Below are positions 1 to 7,190 of a stretch of 36,416 nucleotides of DNA, piece after piece. The position numbers and the translations under genes were made by a program. The DNA comes from Sphingomonas faeni. GTDB lineage: Bacteria; Pseudomonadota; Alphaproteobacteria; Sphingomonadales; Sphingomonadaceae. Under the pieces are notes generated by a model. It was not told the origin of the DNA. It worked only from the letters and a program-made list of their open reading frames with translations, and did not search any database. The DNA lies in contig NZ_JANBVH010000041.1 in assembly GCF_024273235.1 (NCBI RefSeq), positions 1-36,416 on the forward strand, written 5' to 3'. Position 1 is the first letter of the stretch. Every line of letters begins with the position of its first letter.

Positions 1-792
1 CAGCACCAACTGCCTGAACGATTTGCGACAGTCCTCCGGACGCTTATGGACAAGCGTGAGGCCCGAGAGGGCGACGACGACCGATCACTTGCGCTCGCCG
101 CTCTCAACGTTCCTTTGATGCGCGAAGGATTTGAAGGATATTACGGCGAAGATAGTATGTTCTACGTCCGTCATATTGAGACGAGAACGGTTTCGGCACC
201 GGTCAACCTATACCGCCCTCTCACGCCCGCCGAGCTAGAGAAGCGCAATATGCTCATCGCCTATCTCGATCGCTGCTCGGAAGATGAATTGATCGAGGAA
301 GTCTTGCTGCCGATGTTCCGCCACTTTGGTTACCAGCGGATTACGAGCGTCGGCCATAAGGACAAAGCGCTAGAATATGGCAAAGACGTGTGGATGCGGT
401 TCAAGCTGCCCACTGAACATACCATCTATTTCGGAATTCAGGCAAAGAAGGGCAAGCTCGACTCGGCAGGCGCCACCAAGGGCTCGAACGCGAACGTGGC
501 AGAAATCTACCAGCAAATCCTGATGATGCTGGGGCACGAGGTCTTCGACAGCGACACCAACCGCAGGGCTCTCGTCGATCACGCCTTCATAGTTGCGGGC
601 GGCGAGATCACGAAGGCTGCCCGTAATTGGCTTGGCGGGGTCCTAGACAAATCCCAGCGTAGTCAGATCCTTTTCATGGACCGCGAACACATCCTAAATT
701 TGTACACCGGCCATCGCCTGGATTTGCCGGCCGCTGCAGCGCCGAAAAAGGCTGATTGCTGGTTCACAGAGGAAGATGAAGTTCCCTTCTGA
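1..792 (+). CDS. Mrr-like PD-(D/E)xK nuclease-domain protein, 5' end outside window
   Basis: The reading frame is open to the first base of the window, so the gene probably begins upstream; the first Met is at 46 and has no good ribosome binding site. Numbered from that Met there are 248 residues. The region 86-190 looks like a restriction-endonuclease fold of the Mrr type: a helix with LLPMFRHFGY, then E110, GKD at 112-114 and the strand IQAKKGK with Q132 and K134, which fit the E...D...QxK active-site pattern. A later stretch with FIVAGGEIT and ILFMDREHIL resembles the end of such domains. The protein may cleave DNA in defence or repair; the substrate is unknown. No methyltransferase lies next to it in the window, and the downstream neighbour ychF is convergent. 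The fold assignment rests on motif reading only. Confidence 0.6.
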   Translation, partial: QHQLPERFATVLRTLMDKREAREGDDDRSLALAALNVPLMREGFEGYYGEDSMFYVRHIETRTVSAPVNLYRPLTPAELEKRNMLIAYLDRCSEDELIEEVLLPMFRHFGYQRITSVGHKDKALEYGKDVWMRFKLPTEHTIYFGIQAKKGKLDSAGATKGSNANVAEIYQQILMMLGHEVFDSDTNRRALVDHAFIVAGGEITKAARNWLGGVLDKSQRSQILFMDREHILNLYTGHRLDLPAAAAPKKADCWFTEEDEVPF

Positions 793-953
793 CCGCTGTT
801 GGCCAGGCGTTGTGAAAGGCTCAATCCGGGGCTCGTGCTCTGAATCTTTTAGATCCGGAAGAGGTACGGCTCTTTGGAAGGGCGCTTTGCAGACGGGCCG
901 CTTTCCTTCCCATGCCGGACATAAAGTCTTTTGCATTTAAACTCTCGAGCGCA

Positions 954-981
954 GCGGCGGCCGCTAACCCGCGACCGCCGC
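954..981 (-). terminator. GC-rich hairpin after ychF
   Basis: GCGGCGG at 954-960 and CCGCCGC at 975-981 form a 7-bp perfect stem a few bases past the ychF stop codon. No clear U-run follows on the minus strand, so termination is only plausible. Confidence 0.35.
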
Positions 982-988
982 CAAACCC

Positions 989-2086
989 TCAGCTATGCAG
1001 GAAGTGCATCACGTCGCCGTCCTGCACGACGTACGCCTTGCCTTCCGCGCGCAGCTTGCCTGCCTCGCGCGCCTTCGATTCGCCGCCGAGCGCGATGAAG
1101 TCGTCGAACGCGATCGTCTCGGCGCGGATGAAGCCCTTTTCGAAATCGCCGTGGATCTCGCCCGCCGCCTGCGGTGCGGTGGCGCCCTCGTGGACGGTCC
1201 AGGCGCGCGCTTCCTTGGGGCCGACCGTGAAGAAGGTCAGCAGGTGGAGCAGCTTGTACCCGGCGGTGATGACCCGCGCGAGGCCGGTCTCCTCCAGCCC
1301 CAGCTCACCAAGAAACTCGCCGCGATCTTCCGCGGGCATCGTCGCGATTTCCGCCTCGATCGCCGCCGACACCACGACCGCCTCGGCGCCTTCGGCCTTC
1401 GCCTTCTCGAACACCCGCGCCGACAGCGCATTGCCGTTCGCCGCATCGCCCTCGTCGACGTTGCACACGTACAGCACGGGTTTCGCGGTCAGCAACTGAG
1501 CCTGTGCGAACACCCGCGCCTCGTCCTCGTCCTTCGGCACGGTCAGCCGCGCGGGCTTGCCTTCGCGGAGCAATTCGAGCGCCTGGCCGAGCACGGCGGC
1601 ACCGATCTTGGCCTCCTTGTCGCCCTGCATGCCCTTCTTGGCGAGGTTCGGCACGCGCTTCTCGAGGCTTTCGAGATCGCTCAGCATGAGCTCGGTGTCG
1701 ACCGTTTCGGCGTCGGCGATCGGATCGACCTTGTTGTCGACATGCGTCACGTCGCCATTCTCGAAGCAGCGCAGCACGTGCACGATCGCGTCGACCTCGC
1801 GGATGTTGCCCAGGAACTGGTTGCCGAGCCCTTCGCCCTTCGACGCCCCGCGCACGAGGCCGGCGATGTCGACGAAGCCCAATTGCGTCTCGATGATCTT
1901 CTGCGATCCGGCGATCTTCGCCAGCGCGTCGAGCCGCTTGTCGGGCACGCCGACATTACCGACGTTCGGCTCGATCGTGCAGAACGGGTAGTTCGCCGCC
2001 TGCGCCGCGGCCGTCTCGGTCAGCGCGTTGAAGAGAGTGGACTTGCCGACGTTCGGCAGCCCCACGATGCCGCAGCGAAAACCCAT
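989..2086 (-). CDS. ychF: Redox-regulated ATPase YchF
   Basis: This is a 365-residue protein of the Obg-related P-loop family, about the usual length (E. coli 363). The P-loop GLPNVGKST is at residues 9-17. The switch region has DIAGLV. The base-recognition motif reads NVDE rather than NKxD, the known reason YchF prefers ATP over GTP. The C-terminal TGS-like domain ends in GKLRAEGKAYVVQDGDVMHF, a hallmark of the family. YchF binds the ribosome and 26S/70S particles in the cytoplasm and is linked to the oxidative stress response in E. coli; its exact role is unsettled. In many bacteria it sits beside pth; here pth is about 2.2 kb away on the same strand with adh and the oxygenase between. The assignment is secure. 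Confidence 0.97.
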   Translation of the reverse strand: MGFRCGIVGLPNVGKSTLFNALTETAAAQAANYPFCTIEPNVGNVGVPDKRLDALAKIAGSQKIIETQLGFVDIAGLVRGASKGEGLGNQFLGNIREVDAIVHVLRCFENGDVTHVDNKVDPIADAETVDTELMLSDLESLEKRVPNLAKKGMQGDKEAKIGAAVLGQALELLREGKPARLTVPKDEDEARVFAQAQLLTAKPVLYVCNVDEGDAANGNALSARVFEKAKAEGAEAVVVSAAIEAEIATMPAEDRGEFLGELGLEETGLARVITAGYKLLHLLTFFTVGPKEARAWTVHEGATAPQAAGEIHGDFEKGFIRAETIAFDDFIALGGESKAREAGKLRAEGKAYVVQDGDVMHFLHS

Positions 2087-2436
2087 GATATGCCCTTGGT
2101 ATAAGAATGTGCGGGCGCTTTAGGCGACGCGAGGCCGGAAGGCCAGTGGAGGCCGCGTACGCAGCCGCGTTTCCAACCTGCTCCCCTCCCTGAAAGGGAG
2201 GGGCTGGGGGTGGGTAGGCCAGCTCGAGCCGCAACCGTTCCACGATCCGGAGACCGACCCACCCCCGACCCCTCCCTTCCAGGGAGGGGAGAAGCGCCGG
2301 GCCCGCGAAACAACCTACTCCCCCCTGATCGACGCACTCGATCGCCGCAGTGCAGCAAAATAATCATACCGCTCGGTAGAGAACTCGCAGCTCACCCGTT
2401 ACAAGGGACGTCTCTCCCAGATACTCCAGGAATTCC
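2087..2436. other. Gene-free gap between ychF and adh
   Basis: This divergent gap of 350 bp must hold the promoters of ychF and the alcohol dehydrogenase. Its middle third is a palindromic repeat (2181-2291). I could not pick a convincing -35/-10 pair. A Shine-Dalgarno-like CAGGAA lies just before the adh start at 2437. No coding potential was seen. Confidence 0.6.
2181..2291. repeat. Palindromic repeat, class B (C/T-rich arms)
   Basis: The left arm begins CTCCCCTCCCTGAAAGGGAG and runs on into GGGGTGGGT; the right arm at 2257-2291 is its near reverse complement, ending CCAGGGAGGGGAG. Each arm also has an internal small hairpin. A second copy with the same arms lies inside glyS at 10262-10365, which shows this is a dispersed element. 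Confidence 0.8.
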
Positions 2437-3501
2437 ATGACCACGACCGCCCACGGCTACGCCGCGCAATCCCCCGAAACACCGCTCGCACCCTTCTCGT
2501 TCGAGCGCCGCGAGCCCGGCAAGACCGACGTCGCGATCGACATCGCGTTCTGCGGCGTCTGCCATTCCGACCTCCACACCGCCAAGGGCGAATGGGAAGG
2601 CACGCTCTACCCTTGCGTCCCGGGCCACGAGATCGTCGGCCACGTCACCGCGGTCGGCAGCGACGTCACCAAGTTCAAGGTCGGCGACGTCGTCGGCGTA
2701 GGCTGCATGGTCGACAGCTGCGGGCACTGCGCATCGTGCAAAGACGGCGAAGAGCAATATTGCGAGACGACCGGTATGGTCGGCACCTATAACGGCCCCG
2801 ATCCCGTCCTCGGCGGCCACACTTTCGGCGGCTATTCGGACAAGATCGTCGTCGACGAGGGCTTCGTCCTGAAGGTGTCGCATCCCGAAGCCGATCTCGC
2901 CGCGGTTGCGCCGTTGCTGTGCGCCGGCATCACGACGTACTCGCCGCTCAAGCACTGGAAGGTCGGTCCCGGCCAGAAGGTCGGCATCGTCGGTCTCGGC
3001 GGTCTCGGCCACATGGGCGTCAAGATCGCCAACGCGATGGGCGCCGAGGTCTATGTCTTCTCGACCTCGCCCAACAAGCGCGACGATGCCAAGCGTCTCG
3101 GCGCGAAGGACCTGATCGTGTCGAAGGACGAAGCCGCGATGGCCGAACACGCCAACAGCTTCGACTTCATCCTGAACACCGTCGCGGCGAGCCACAACCT
3201 CGACACGTTCACCGCATTGCTCAAGCGCGACGGCACGATGACTTTGGTCGGCGTTCCCGAGCACGCGCATCCGTCGCCCTCGGTCGGCAACCTCATCTTC
3301 AAGCGCCGCGCGATCGCCGGCTCGCTGATCGGCGGCATCGCCGAGACGCAGGAGATGCTCGATTTTTGTAACGAGCATGGCCTGGTATCGGACATCGAGA
3401 TGATCCGCATGGACGAGATCGAACCGTCGTATCAGCGCATGGTGAAGAGCGACGTAAAGTACCGCTTCGTCATCGACATGGCGACGATGAAGACGGCCTG
3501 A
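2437..3501 (+). CDS. yahK: NADP-type zinc alcohol/aldehyde dehydrogenase, YahK-like
   Basis: This 354-residue medium-chain dehydrogenase closely follows the E. coli YahK pattern (349 residues), an NADPH-dependent aldehyde reductase in the cinnamyl alcohol dehydrogenase branch. Catalytic zinc ligands are visible in GVCHSD (C42) and PGHE (H64), with a third Cys in LLCAGITTYSPL. The structural zinc lobe has C95, C98, C101 and C109. The Rossmann motif is GLGGLGH, and the following STSPNKR lacks the acidic residue typical of NAD enzymes, which fits NADP use. AGGAA just before the ATG supports the start. It probably reduces aldehydes in the cytoplasm; the natural substrate cannot be read from sequence. 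It is transcribed alone, convergent with the 2OG oxygenase. Confidence 0.92.
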   Translation: MTTTAHGYAAQSPETPLAPFSFERREPGKTDVAIDIAFCGVCHSDLHTAKGEWEGTLYPCVPGHEIVGHVTAVGSDVTKFKVGDVVGVGCMVDSCGHCASCKDGEEQYCETTGMVGTYNGPDPVLGGHTFGGYSDKIVVDEGFVLKVSHPEADLAAVAPLLCAGITTYSPLKHWKVGPGQKVGIVGLGGLGHMGVKIANAMGAEVYVFSTSPNKRDDAKRLGAKDLIVSKDEAAMAEHANSFDFILNTVAASHNLDTFTALLKRDGTMTLVGVPEHAHPSPSVGNLIFKRRAIAGSLIGGIAETQEMLDFCNEHGLVSDIEMIRMDEIEPSYQRMVKSDVKYRFVIDMATMKTA

Positions 3502-3547
3502 TCGGGCGGGGGGCGGCGCTAACCGAGTGCCGCCCCTTTCGATAAAA

Positions 3548-3632
3548 CCCCGTTCTCCTGCGAACGCAGGAGCCCAGGGTCGGGAACGTCGCACTATGTA
3601 ATCCTGGGTTCCTGCGTTCGCAGAAAAACGGG
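3548..3632. repeat. Palindromic repeat, class A
   Basis: The element has two mini-hairpins, CTCCTGCGAACGCAGGAG on the left and CCTGCGTTCGCAG on the right, joined by CCCAGGG and CCTGGG, so the whole unit can fold into one long stem or two short ones. It fills the gap between the convergent adh and oxygenase genes and could end transcription both ways. Related copies are at 4869-4951 and 13487-13545. Confidence 0.8.
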
Positions 3633-3660
3633 AGGTCAGGCAGGGAACTACCCGTCCCAA

Positions 3661-4266
3661 TCACCACCGATAATTGAAGCTAATACTAATCCGCTCACCC
3701 TTGGCAGCATTCGGCACGACCTCATGCCTGAGCCAGCTCTCCCACAGGAACACACTCCCCGGCTTAGGCTCGGCATACACGAACGTCCGCAGATCCTCCG
3801 GCGCATCCTCCAGCCGGGTCGGCGCCGCCATCATCATCGGCAACCGCGGATCCTCCAGCTTCAGCGCGCCCGCGCCCTCCGGAATCGCCACATACATCGT
3901 GCCCGACACGACGCTATGCGGATGGATATGCCCAGAATGCGCGCCCCCCGGTTTCAGGACGTTCACCCAGAAGCTGTCGAGCTTCAACTTCCGCCCGCCA
4001 AGATCGAACGCACAGTCCTTCACGAACTGCGCGACATGCTTGTTCAGCAACCGCACCAGATCCCCGAACCGCGGATCGCGCAACGGCAAGTCGTTCAACG
4101 ACGCATAGGACGTATACCCGCGATACCCATGCGCCTTGGACCAGGCGATCCCCGCCCGATCCGCCTTCGCCAACTCGCGCGCGGCGTCCTCGAGTTCCTC
4201 GACCAGATCGTCGTCCCCGAGATCGGCCTCGTAGAACCGCGTGGCAAACAGGGAACGGGTGGTCAT
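3661..4266 (-). CDS. 2OG-Fe(II) oxygenase family protein (PF13759/TIGR02466-like)
   Basis: The start was set at 4266 because its ATG overlaps the pth stop as ATGA, giving 201 residues; a longer frame upstream would lie inside pth. The C-terminal half has the double-stranded beta-helix marks of this family: GAHSGHIHPHSVVSGTMYV (H113, H115, H117 candidate iron ligands), a distal H181 in WLRHEVVPN, and R192 in GERISISFNYRW as the likely 2-oxoglutarate-binding Arg. Family members are predicted iron- and 2-oxoglutarate-dependent hydroxylases; most have no known substrate. Coupling to pth and closeness to rplY suggest, as inference only, a substrate connected with translation. An alternative is an unrelated metabolite hydroxylase that simply shares the operon. 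Confidence 0.88.
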   Translation of the reverse strand: MTTRSLFATRFYEADLGDDDLVEELEDAARELAKADRAGIAWSKAHGYRGYTSYASLNDLPLRDPRFGDLVRLLNKHVAQFVKDCAFDLGGRKLKLDSFWVNVLKPGGAHSGHIHPHSVVSGTMYVAIPEGAGALKLEDPRLPMMMAAPTRLEDAPEDLRTFVYAEPKPGSVFLWESWLRHEVVPNAAKGERISISFNYRW

Positions 4267-4832
4267 GGCTGCATCCTCAACGCGACATCGTTCATGAAGC
4301 GGACGTCGTCGCCCTCCGCCAGCCACTTCGCCTCCGCCGCCACCGCGCCCAGCATGTCGCTCAGCGGCTCGATTTCGGCCTTGGCATAATTGCCGAGCAC
4401 ATAGCCGGTCACGCGATCCTTGTGCCCCGGATGCCCGATTCCCAGCCGCACGCGGCGAAAATCCGGCCCCAGATGCTGGTCGGTCGAGCGCAGCCCGTTA
4501 TGCCCCGCGGTCCCGCCGCCGGTCTTCACCTTTACGCGGAACGGCGCGATGTCGAGCTCGTCATGGAACACCGTCAGCGCCTCGACGCCGAGCTTGTAGA
4601 AGCGCAGCGCCTCGCCGATCGCGCGGCCGCTCTCGTTCATGAAGGTCGCAGGCTTCAGCAGCAGGATCTTCTCCGCGCCGATCCGGCCCTCCTGCGTCCA
4701 GCCCTGGAACTGCTTCTTGACCGGACCGAAGCCGTGCACCTCGGCGATCGCGTCGGCGACCATGAACCCGACATTGTGCCGGTGCATCGCATATTGCGCC
4801 CCCGGATTGCCGAGTCCCGCCCAGATCTGCAC
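4263..4832 (-). CDS. pth: Peptidyl-tRNA hydrolase
   Basis: This 189-residue protein matches bacterial Pth (E. coli 194). It cleaves the ester bond of peptidyl-tRNAs released early from ribosomes and so recycles tRNA in the cytoplasm. Visible marks are GLGNPG with N9, the catalytic H19 in HRHNVGF, KPATFMNESG, the FHDELDI motif with the Asp that supports the His, and GGGTAGHNGLRS. It lies downstream of rplY, the common bacterial order, separated by a terminator and a palindromic repeat, so it may have its own promoter. Its stop codon overlaps the start of the oxygenase gene (ATGA), which implies translational coupling. The assignment is secure. Confidence 0.97.
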   Translation of the reverse strand: MQIWAGLGNPGAQYAMHRHNVGFMVADAIAEVHGFGPVKKQFQGWTQEGRIGAEKILLLKPATFMNESGRAIGEALRFYKLGVEALTVFHDELDIAPFRVKVKTGGGTAGHNGLRSTDQHLGPDFRRVRLGIGHPGHKDRVTGYVLGNYAKAEIEPLSDMLGAVAAEAKWLAEGDDVRFMNDVALRMQP

Positions 4833-4868
4833 GTGTGATTCTCCAAAAGACCGCGTCGGCTACTTAAC

Positions 4869-4951
4869 CGTGTTCTCCTGCGAACGCAGGAGCCCAGGGT
4901 AACGGGCGACACCGCTGCTTGATCCTGGACCCCCGCGTTCGCGAGGGGACC
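4869..4951. repeat. Palindromic repeat, class A
   Basis: The left half is nearly identical to the left half of the 3548-3632 copy (TCTCCTGCGAACGCAGGAGC followed by CCAGGGT). The right half has drifted (ATCCTGGACCCCCGCGTTCG). It sits between pth and rplY, beyond the rplY terminator. Confidence 0.75.
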
Positions 4952-4954
4952 GCA

Positions 4955-4997
4955 GATAAAAACGAAACGGGTGGGAAAGCCCTAGCTTTCCCACCCG
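4955..4997 (-). terminator. Intrinsic terminator of rplY
   Basis: CGGGTGGGAAAGC at 4968-4980 and GCTTTCCCACCCG at 4985-4997 form a perfect 13-bp stem with a 4-base loop. Read on the minus strand it is followed by TTTCGTTTTTATC, a good U-rich tail. It lies about 40 bases past the rplY stop. Confidence 0.88.
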
Positions 4998-5035
4998 CCC
5001 GCTTACGTCGAAACATCATCCGAAGACGAAGAAGA

Positions 5036-5734
5036 TCAGTCCTTCTTCTGCGGCGTGATCTTGTCGTCGTGGTTGTCGTCGTCGTTCGGCTCGACCGGGG
5101 TCTCTTCCTCGGCAGCAGCTTCGGCAGCCTGGGCTTCGGCGACTTCGGCCTCGAGGATTTCGTCCTCGACGGTCGGCACGGTCGGCGGCACGATCGTCGC
5201 GATCGCGAAGTCGCGGTCGTCGATCGCGGGCACAGCACCCTTGGGCAGCTTCACGTCGCTGATGTGGATCGAATCACCGATCTCCAGACCGGCGAGCGAA
5301 ATCGTGATCTCGCTCGGGATGTCCGAAGCGTCGACGACCAGCTCGATCTCGTGGCGCGTGATGTTGAGGACACCCTTGCCCTTCTTGATGCCCGGCGCGT
5401 CGTCTTCGTCGGTGAACACGACAGGAACCGCGACCGTCACGGTCGAGTGCGCACCGATGCGCAGGAAGTCGACATGGATCGGGCGGTCGGTGACCGGGTG
5501 GAACGAGACGTCCTTCGGCAGCGTGCGCACGCCGTTGACCATCACGACGGAATTCATGAAGTGGCCGGTCATCAGCGCCTTCATCAGCGCCTTTTCCTCG
5601 AGATGAACCGAGGTGGGTTCCTTGTTCAGGCCGTAGATCACGGCAGGCACGCGGCCATCACGACGCAGCGCCCGGGAGGCTCCCTTGCCAACCCGGTCAC
5701 GCGTCTCGGCTGCGAGCGTCAACTGGTCGCTCAT
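5036..5734 (-). CDS. rplY: 50S ribosomal protein bL25 (Ctc form)
   Basis: The protein has 232 residues, longer than the 94-residue E. coli L25 and typical of the Ctc form. The N-terminal beta-barrel that binds 5S rRNA shows VGKGASRALRRDGRVPAVIYG and HVDFLRI. The second domain (about 100-185) has the IPSEITISLAGLEIGDSIHI stretch. The tail from about 186 is Ala/Glu-rich and ends in a run of Asp/Asn/His and Lys, probably disordered. It belongs to the large ribosomal subunit; Ctc forms have been tied to stress responses in other bacteria. GGAG a few bases before the ATG supports the start. A strong terminator follows. Confidence 0.96.
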   Translation of the reverse strand: MSDQLTLAAETRDRVGKGASRALRRDGRVPAVIYGLNKEPTSVHLEEKALMKALMTGHFMNSVVMVNGVRTLPKDVSFHPVTDRPIHVDFLRIGAHSTVTVAVPVVFTDEDDAPGIKKGKGVLNITRHEIELVVDASDIPSEITISLAGLEIGDSIHISDVKLPKGAVPAIDDRDFAIATIVPPTVPTVEDEILEAEVAEAQAAEAAAEEETPVEPNDDDNHDDKITPQKKD

Positions 5735-5924
5735 CTATATTCTCCGAAACTCGTTTGTTGTCCTTCCCGCCCACGCCTCCAGGGATGACCATGGACCGGA
5801 AGCGCGGGCGCATAGCGGAAGTGAGGGAGGAAAACAATGCCCGCGTAGACGGGCATAGTATCCGTGGATGGCTGCGCTACGGTGAGGGCGCTGGCAATCG
5901 TGCCAGTTCTCAGGGAGCAAAACT
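5735..5924. promoter_or_regulatory. Gap upstream of rplY and the micro-ORF, with two hairpins
   Basis: This is the first part of a region (5735-6173) without long genes. It should hold the rplY promoter on the minus strand. On the plus strand two perfect small hairpins precede the micro-ORF: ATGCCCG/CGGGCAT at 5837-5856 and CTGGCA/TGCCAG around loop ATCG at 5891-5906, the latter six bases before its GGGAG. They could shape a structured leader; this is inference. Confidence 0.4.
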
Positions 5925-6017
5925 ATGACGTTTGGTAATGTCTGTGTTCTGCTTCTGGTGCTGTTCGCCTTTGCGACCTTGATTTTGAAGGTCGTCGAGA
6001 CGGCACGCTGGAAGTAG
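5925..6017 (+). CDS. Predicted 30-residue single-span membrane protein
   Basis: ATG at 5925 preceded by GGGAG at 5912-5916 opens a 30-codon frame ending in TAG. The product starts MTFGNVCVLL, continues with an almost unbroken hydrophobic helix to about residue 21, and ends with a short basic tail, KVVETARWK. That layout fits a small inner-membrane protein with its C-terminus in the cytoplasm. A good Shine-Dalgarno and the hairpins upstream favour a real gene. I do not recognise a family. A second start-like sequence with the same first four residues lies at 6111. A chance frame is possible, since 30 codons is short. Confidence 0.5.
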   Translation: MTFGNVCVLLLVLFAFATLILKVVETARWK

Positions 6018-6173
6018 CGCAACGGGCGGGGGGTGCGCGGCAACGTGCCCCCCAAACGATTGAACCCCCGCCACGGCAATGGCGAGGGTTCGTATCTCAA
6101 GGTATAAACCATGACATTTGGTTCGATCTATATACGCCTGATTCCTTGATCGATCAATAACCGACGGCGCGAC
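6018..6173. other. Gap downstream of the micro-ORF
   Basis: The region holds an imperfect hairpin at 6065-6088 (CCCCCGCCA paired with TGGCGAGGG), the 12-codon start-like remnant at 6111-6149 and a perfect 12-bp palindrome TTGATCGATCAA at 6146-6157. No clear terminator with a U-run was seen for either neighbouring gene. Confidence 0.4.
6111..6149 (+). pseudogene. Possible decayed copy of the micro-ORF start
   Basis: ATGACATTTGGT repeats the first four codons of the micro-ORF at 5925 (ATGACGTTTGGT), but the frame ends after 12 codons with little hydrophobic character (MTFGSIYIRLIP). It may be the remnant of a tandem duplication, a leader peptide, or chance. Confidence 0.2.
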
Positions 6174-7094
6174 TCAATACTTTACCCGCTCCGCCTTAAC
6201 CCCAAGCTTCGCCAGTTGCGCCTGAACGCTATCGGCCCCCGCCAGATGCCCGGCCCCAACCGCCACGAACACAGTCCCCGGCGTCTTCATCCGATTGGCA
6301 ACCCACTCAGCCCAGCGCGCATTGCGATCCACCAGCAACACCTTCGCCACCTCCGGCGAGTCCTTCAAACTATCGTTCATCTCGCGCGCCAAAGCCTCGG
6401 GATCCCCCTTCGCCCACTCGTCCACCATCGTCGCCATCGTCGTCTCCAGCTTGGGCAACTCGTCGATCGTGCTCCCCAGGAACTGCAACTGCGCGGTCTG
6501 CGACAATCCCCCGAAATACCCCAGCTGCTGCTCCGCCGTCTCCAGACCCATAACCGGCTTCCCCGCAGCCTTGGCCGCCGCGGTAATCACCTGCTCGGGC
6601 CCGTTCGCCGCATCATACCCCAGCTTGGACAAGGGCGCGACCGACAGGTTCGTCGCGGCCAGCCAAGGCTTGAACCGATCGAACGCATTCGCCGGCAATC
6701 CCAGATCCGTCACCGCCTTAGCATACGCCGCGCGCTTGTCCGCCGGCAGCTGCTCGGTCAGCGTCGGCCCGTCCTTCGACACCCCCGTCGCCATCACCAG
6801 CGACTGCATCTTTGCCGGATCCGGCATCACCAGCTCCAGCACCACCTGCTGCGACCGATCGAACGCGGTCTTCACCGCCTCGTCGAACCACGTCATGCCG
6901 GGCTTCAACACATGGATCGTCCCGAACAGGTAGATCGTCGTGTCCTTGTCCTTCACCACCCACAGTGCCGGATCGGCATCGTTAGCGGCCTGAGCCGGCG
7001 TCTGGGCGACCTGCGCACAGGCGGGCAAGGCGAATGCCATGGCGATGGCGGACAGCGCGGACCGGAACGAGGCGATCTTCGAAAACAGCTTCAA
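6174..7094 (-). CDS. TraB/GumN-family protein, exported
   Basis: This is a TraB/GumN (PF01963) protein of about 306 residues. I chose the TTG at 7094, which has AAGGA about ten bases upstream and gives a compact signal peptide (MKLFSKIASFRSALSAIAMA, then FALPACAQ); an ATG inside that signal is the alternative, and the far upstream ATG at 7181 would add a non-signal-like N-terminus and reach the glyQ start. The family marks are IYLFGTIHVL with the GTIH at 58-61, GLETAEQQL and a C-terminal VAVGAGHLAG; these conserved Glu and His residues resemble metal-protease sites in Tiki/TraB relatives. The C in LPAC might be a lipobox but Pro is unusual there. Function in bacteria is not established. It is divergent from glyQ. 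Confidence 0.85.
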   Translation of the reverse strand: MKLFSKIASFRSALSAIAMAFALPACAQVAQTPAQAANDADPALWVVKDKDTTIYLFGTIHVLKPGMTWFDEAVKTAFDRSQQVVLELVMPDPAKMQSLVMATGVSKDGPTLTEQLPADKRAAYAKAVTDLGLPANAFDRFKPWLAATNLSVAPLSKLGYDAANGPEQVITAAAKAAGKPVMGLETAEQQLGYFGGLSQTAQLQFLGSTIDELPKLETTMATMVDEWAKGDPEALAREMNDSLKDSPEVAKVLLVDRNARWAEWVANRMKTPGTVFVAVGAGHLAGADSVQAQLAKLGVKAERVKY

Positions 7095-7190
7095 GGGGAG
7101 GGCATCCTTACCGTGAGTTCGCCCCCATGTAGGAGCGCAGACCGCAACGCACCACTTGCCTCCCGCACCCCCATCCGCCAAAGCCCGCGC

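Noticed and set aside
2181..2291. A riboswitch or attenuator before adh or ychF
   Set aside because: The structure is explained by a dispersed repeat that also occurs inside glyS.
6216..7190. An upstream extension of glyQ of more than 300 codons
   Set aside because: The extension is antisense to the TraB/GumN-like gene and GlyQ homologues start at the FQ motif coded just after 7191.
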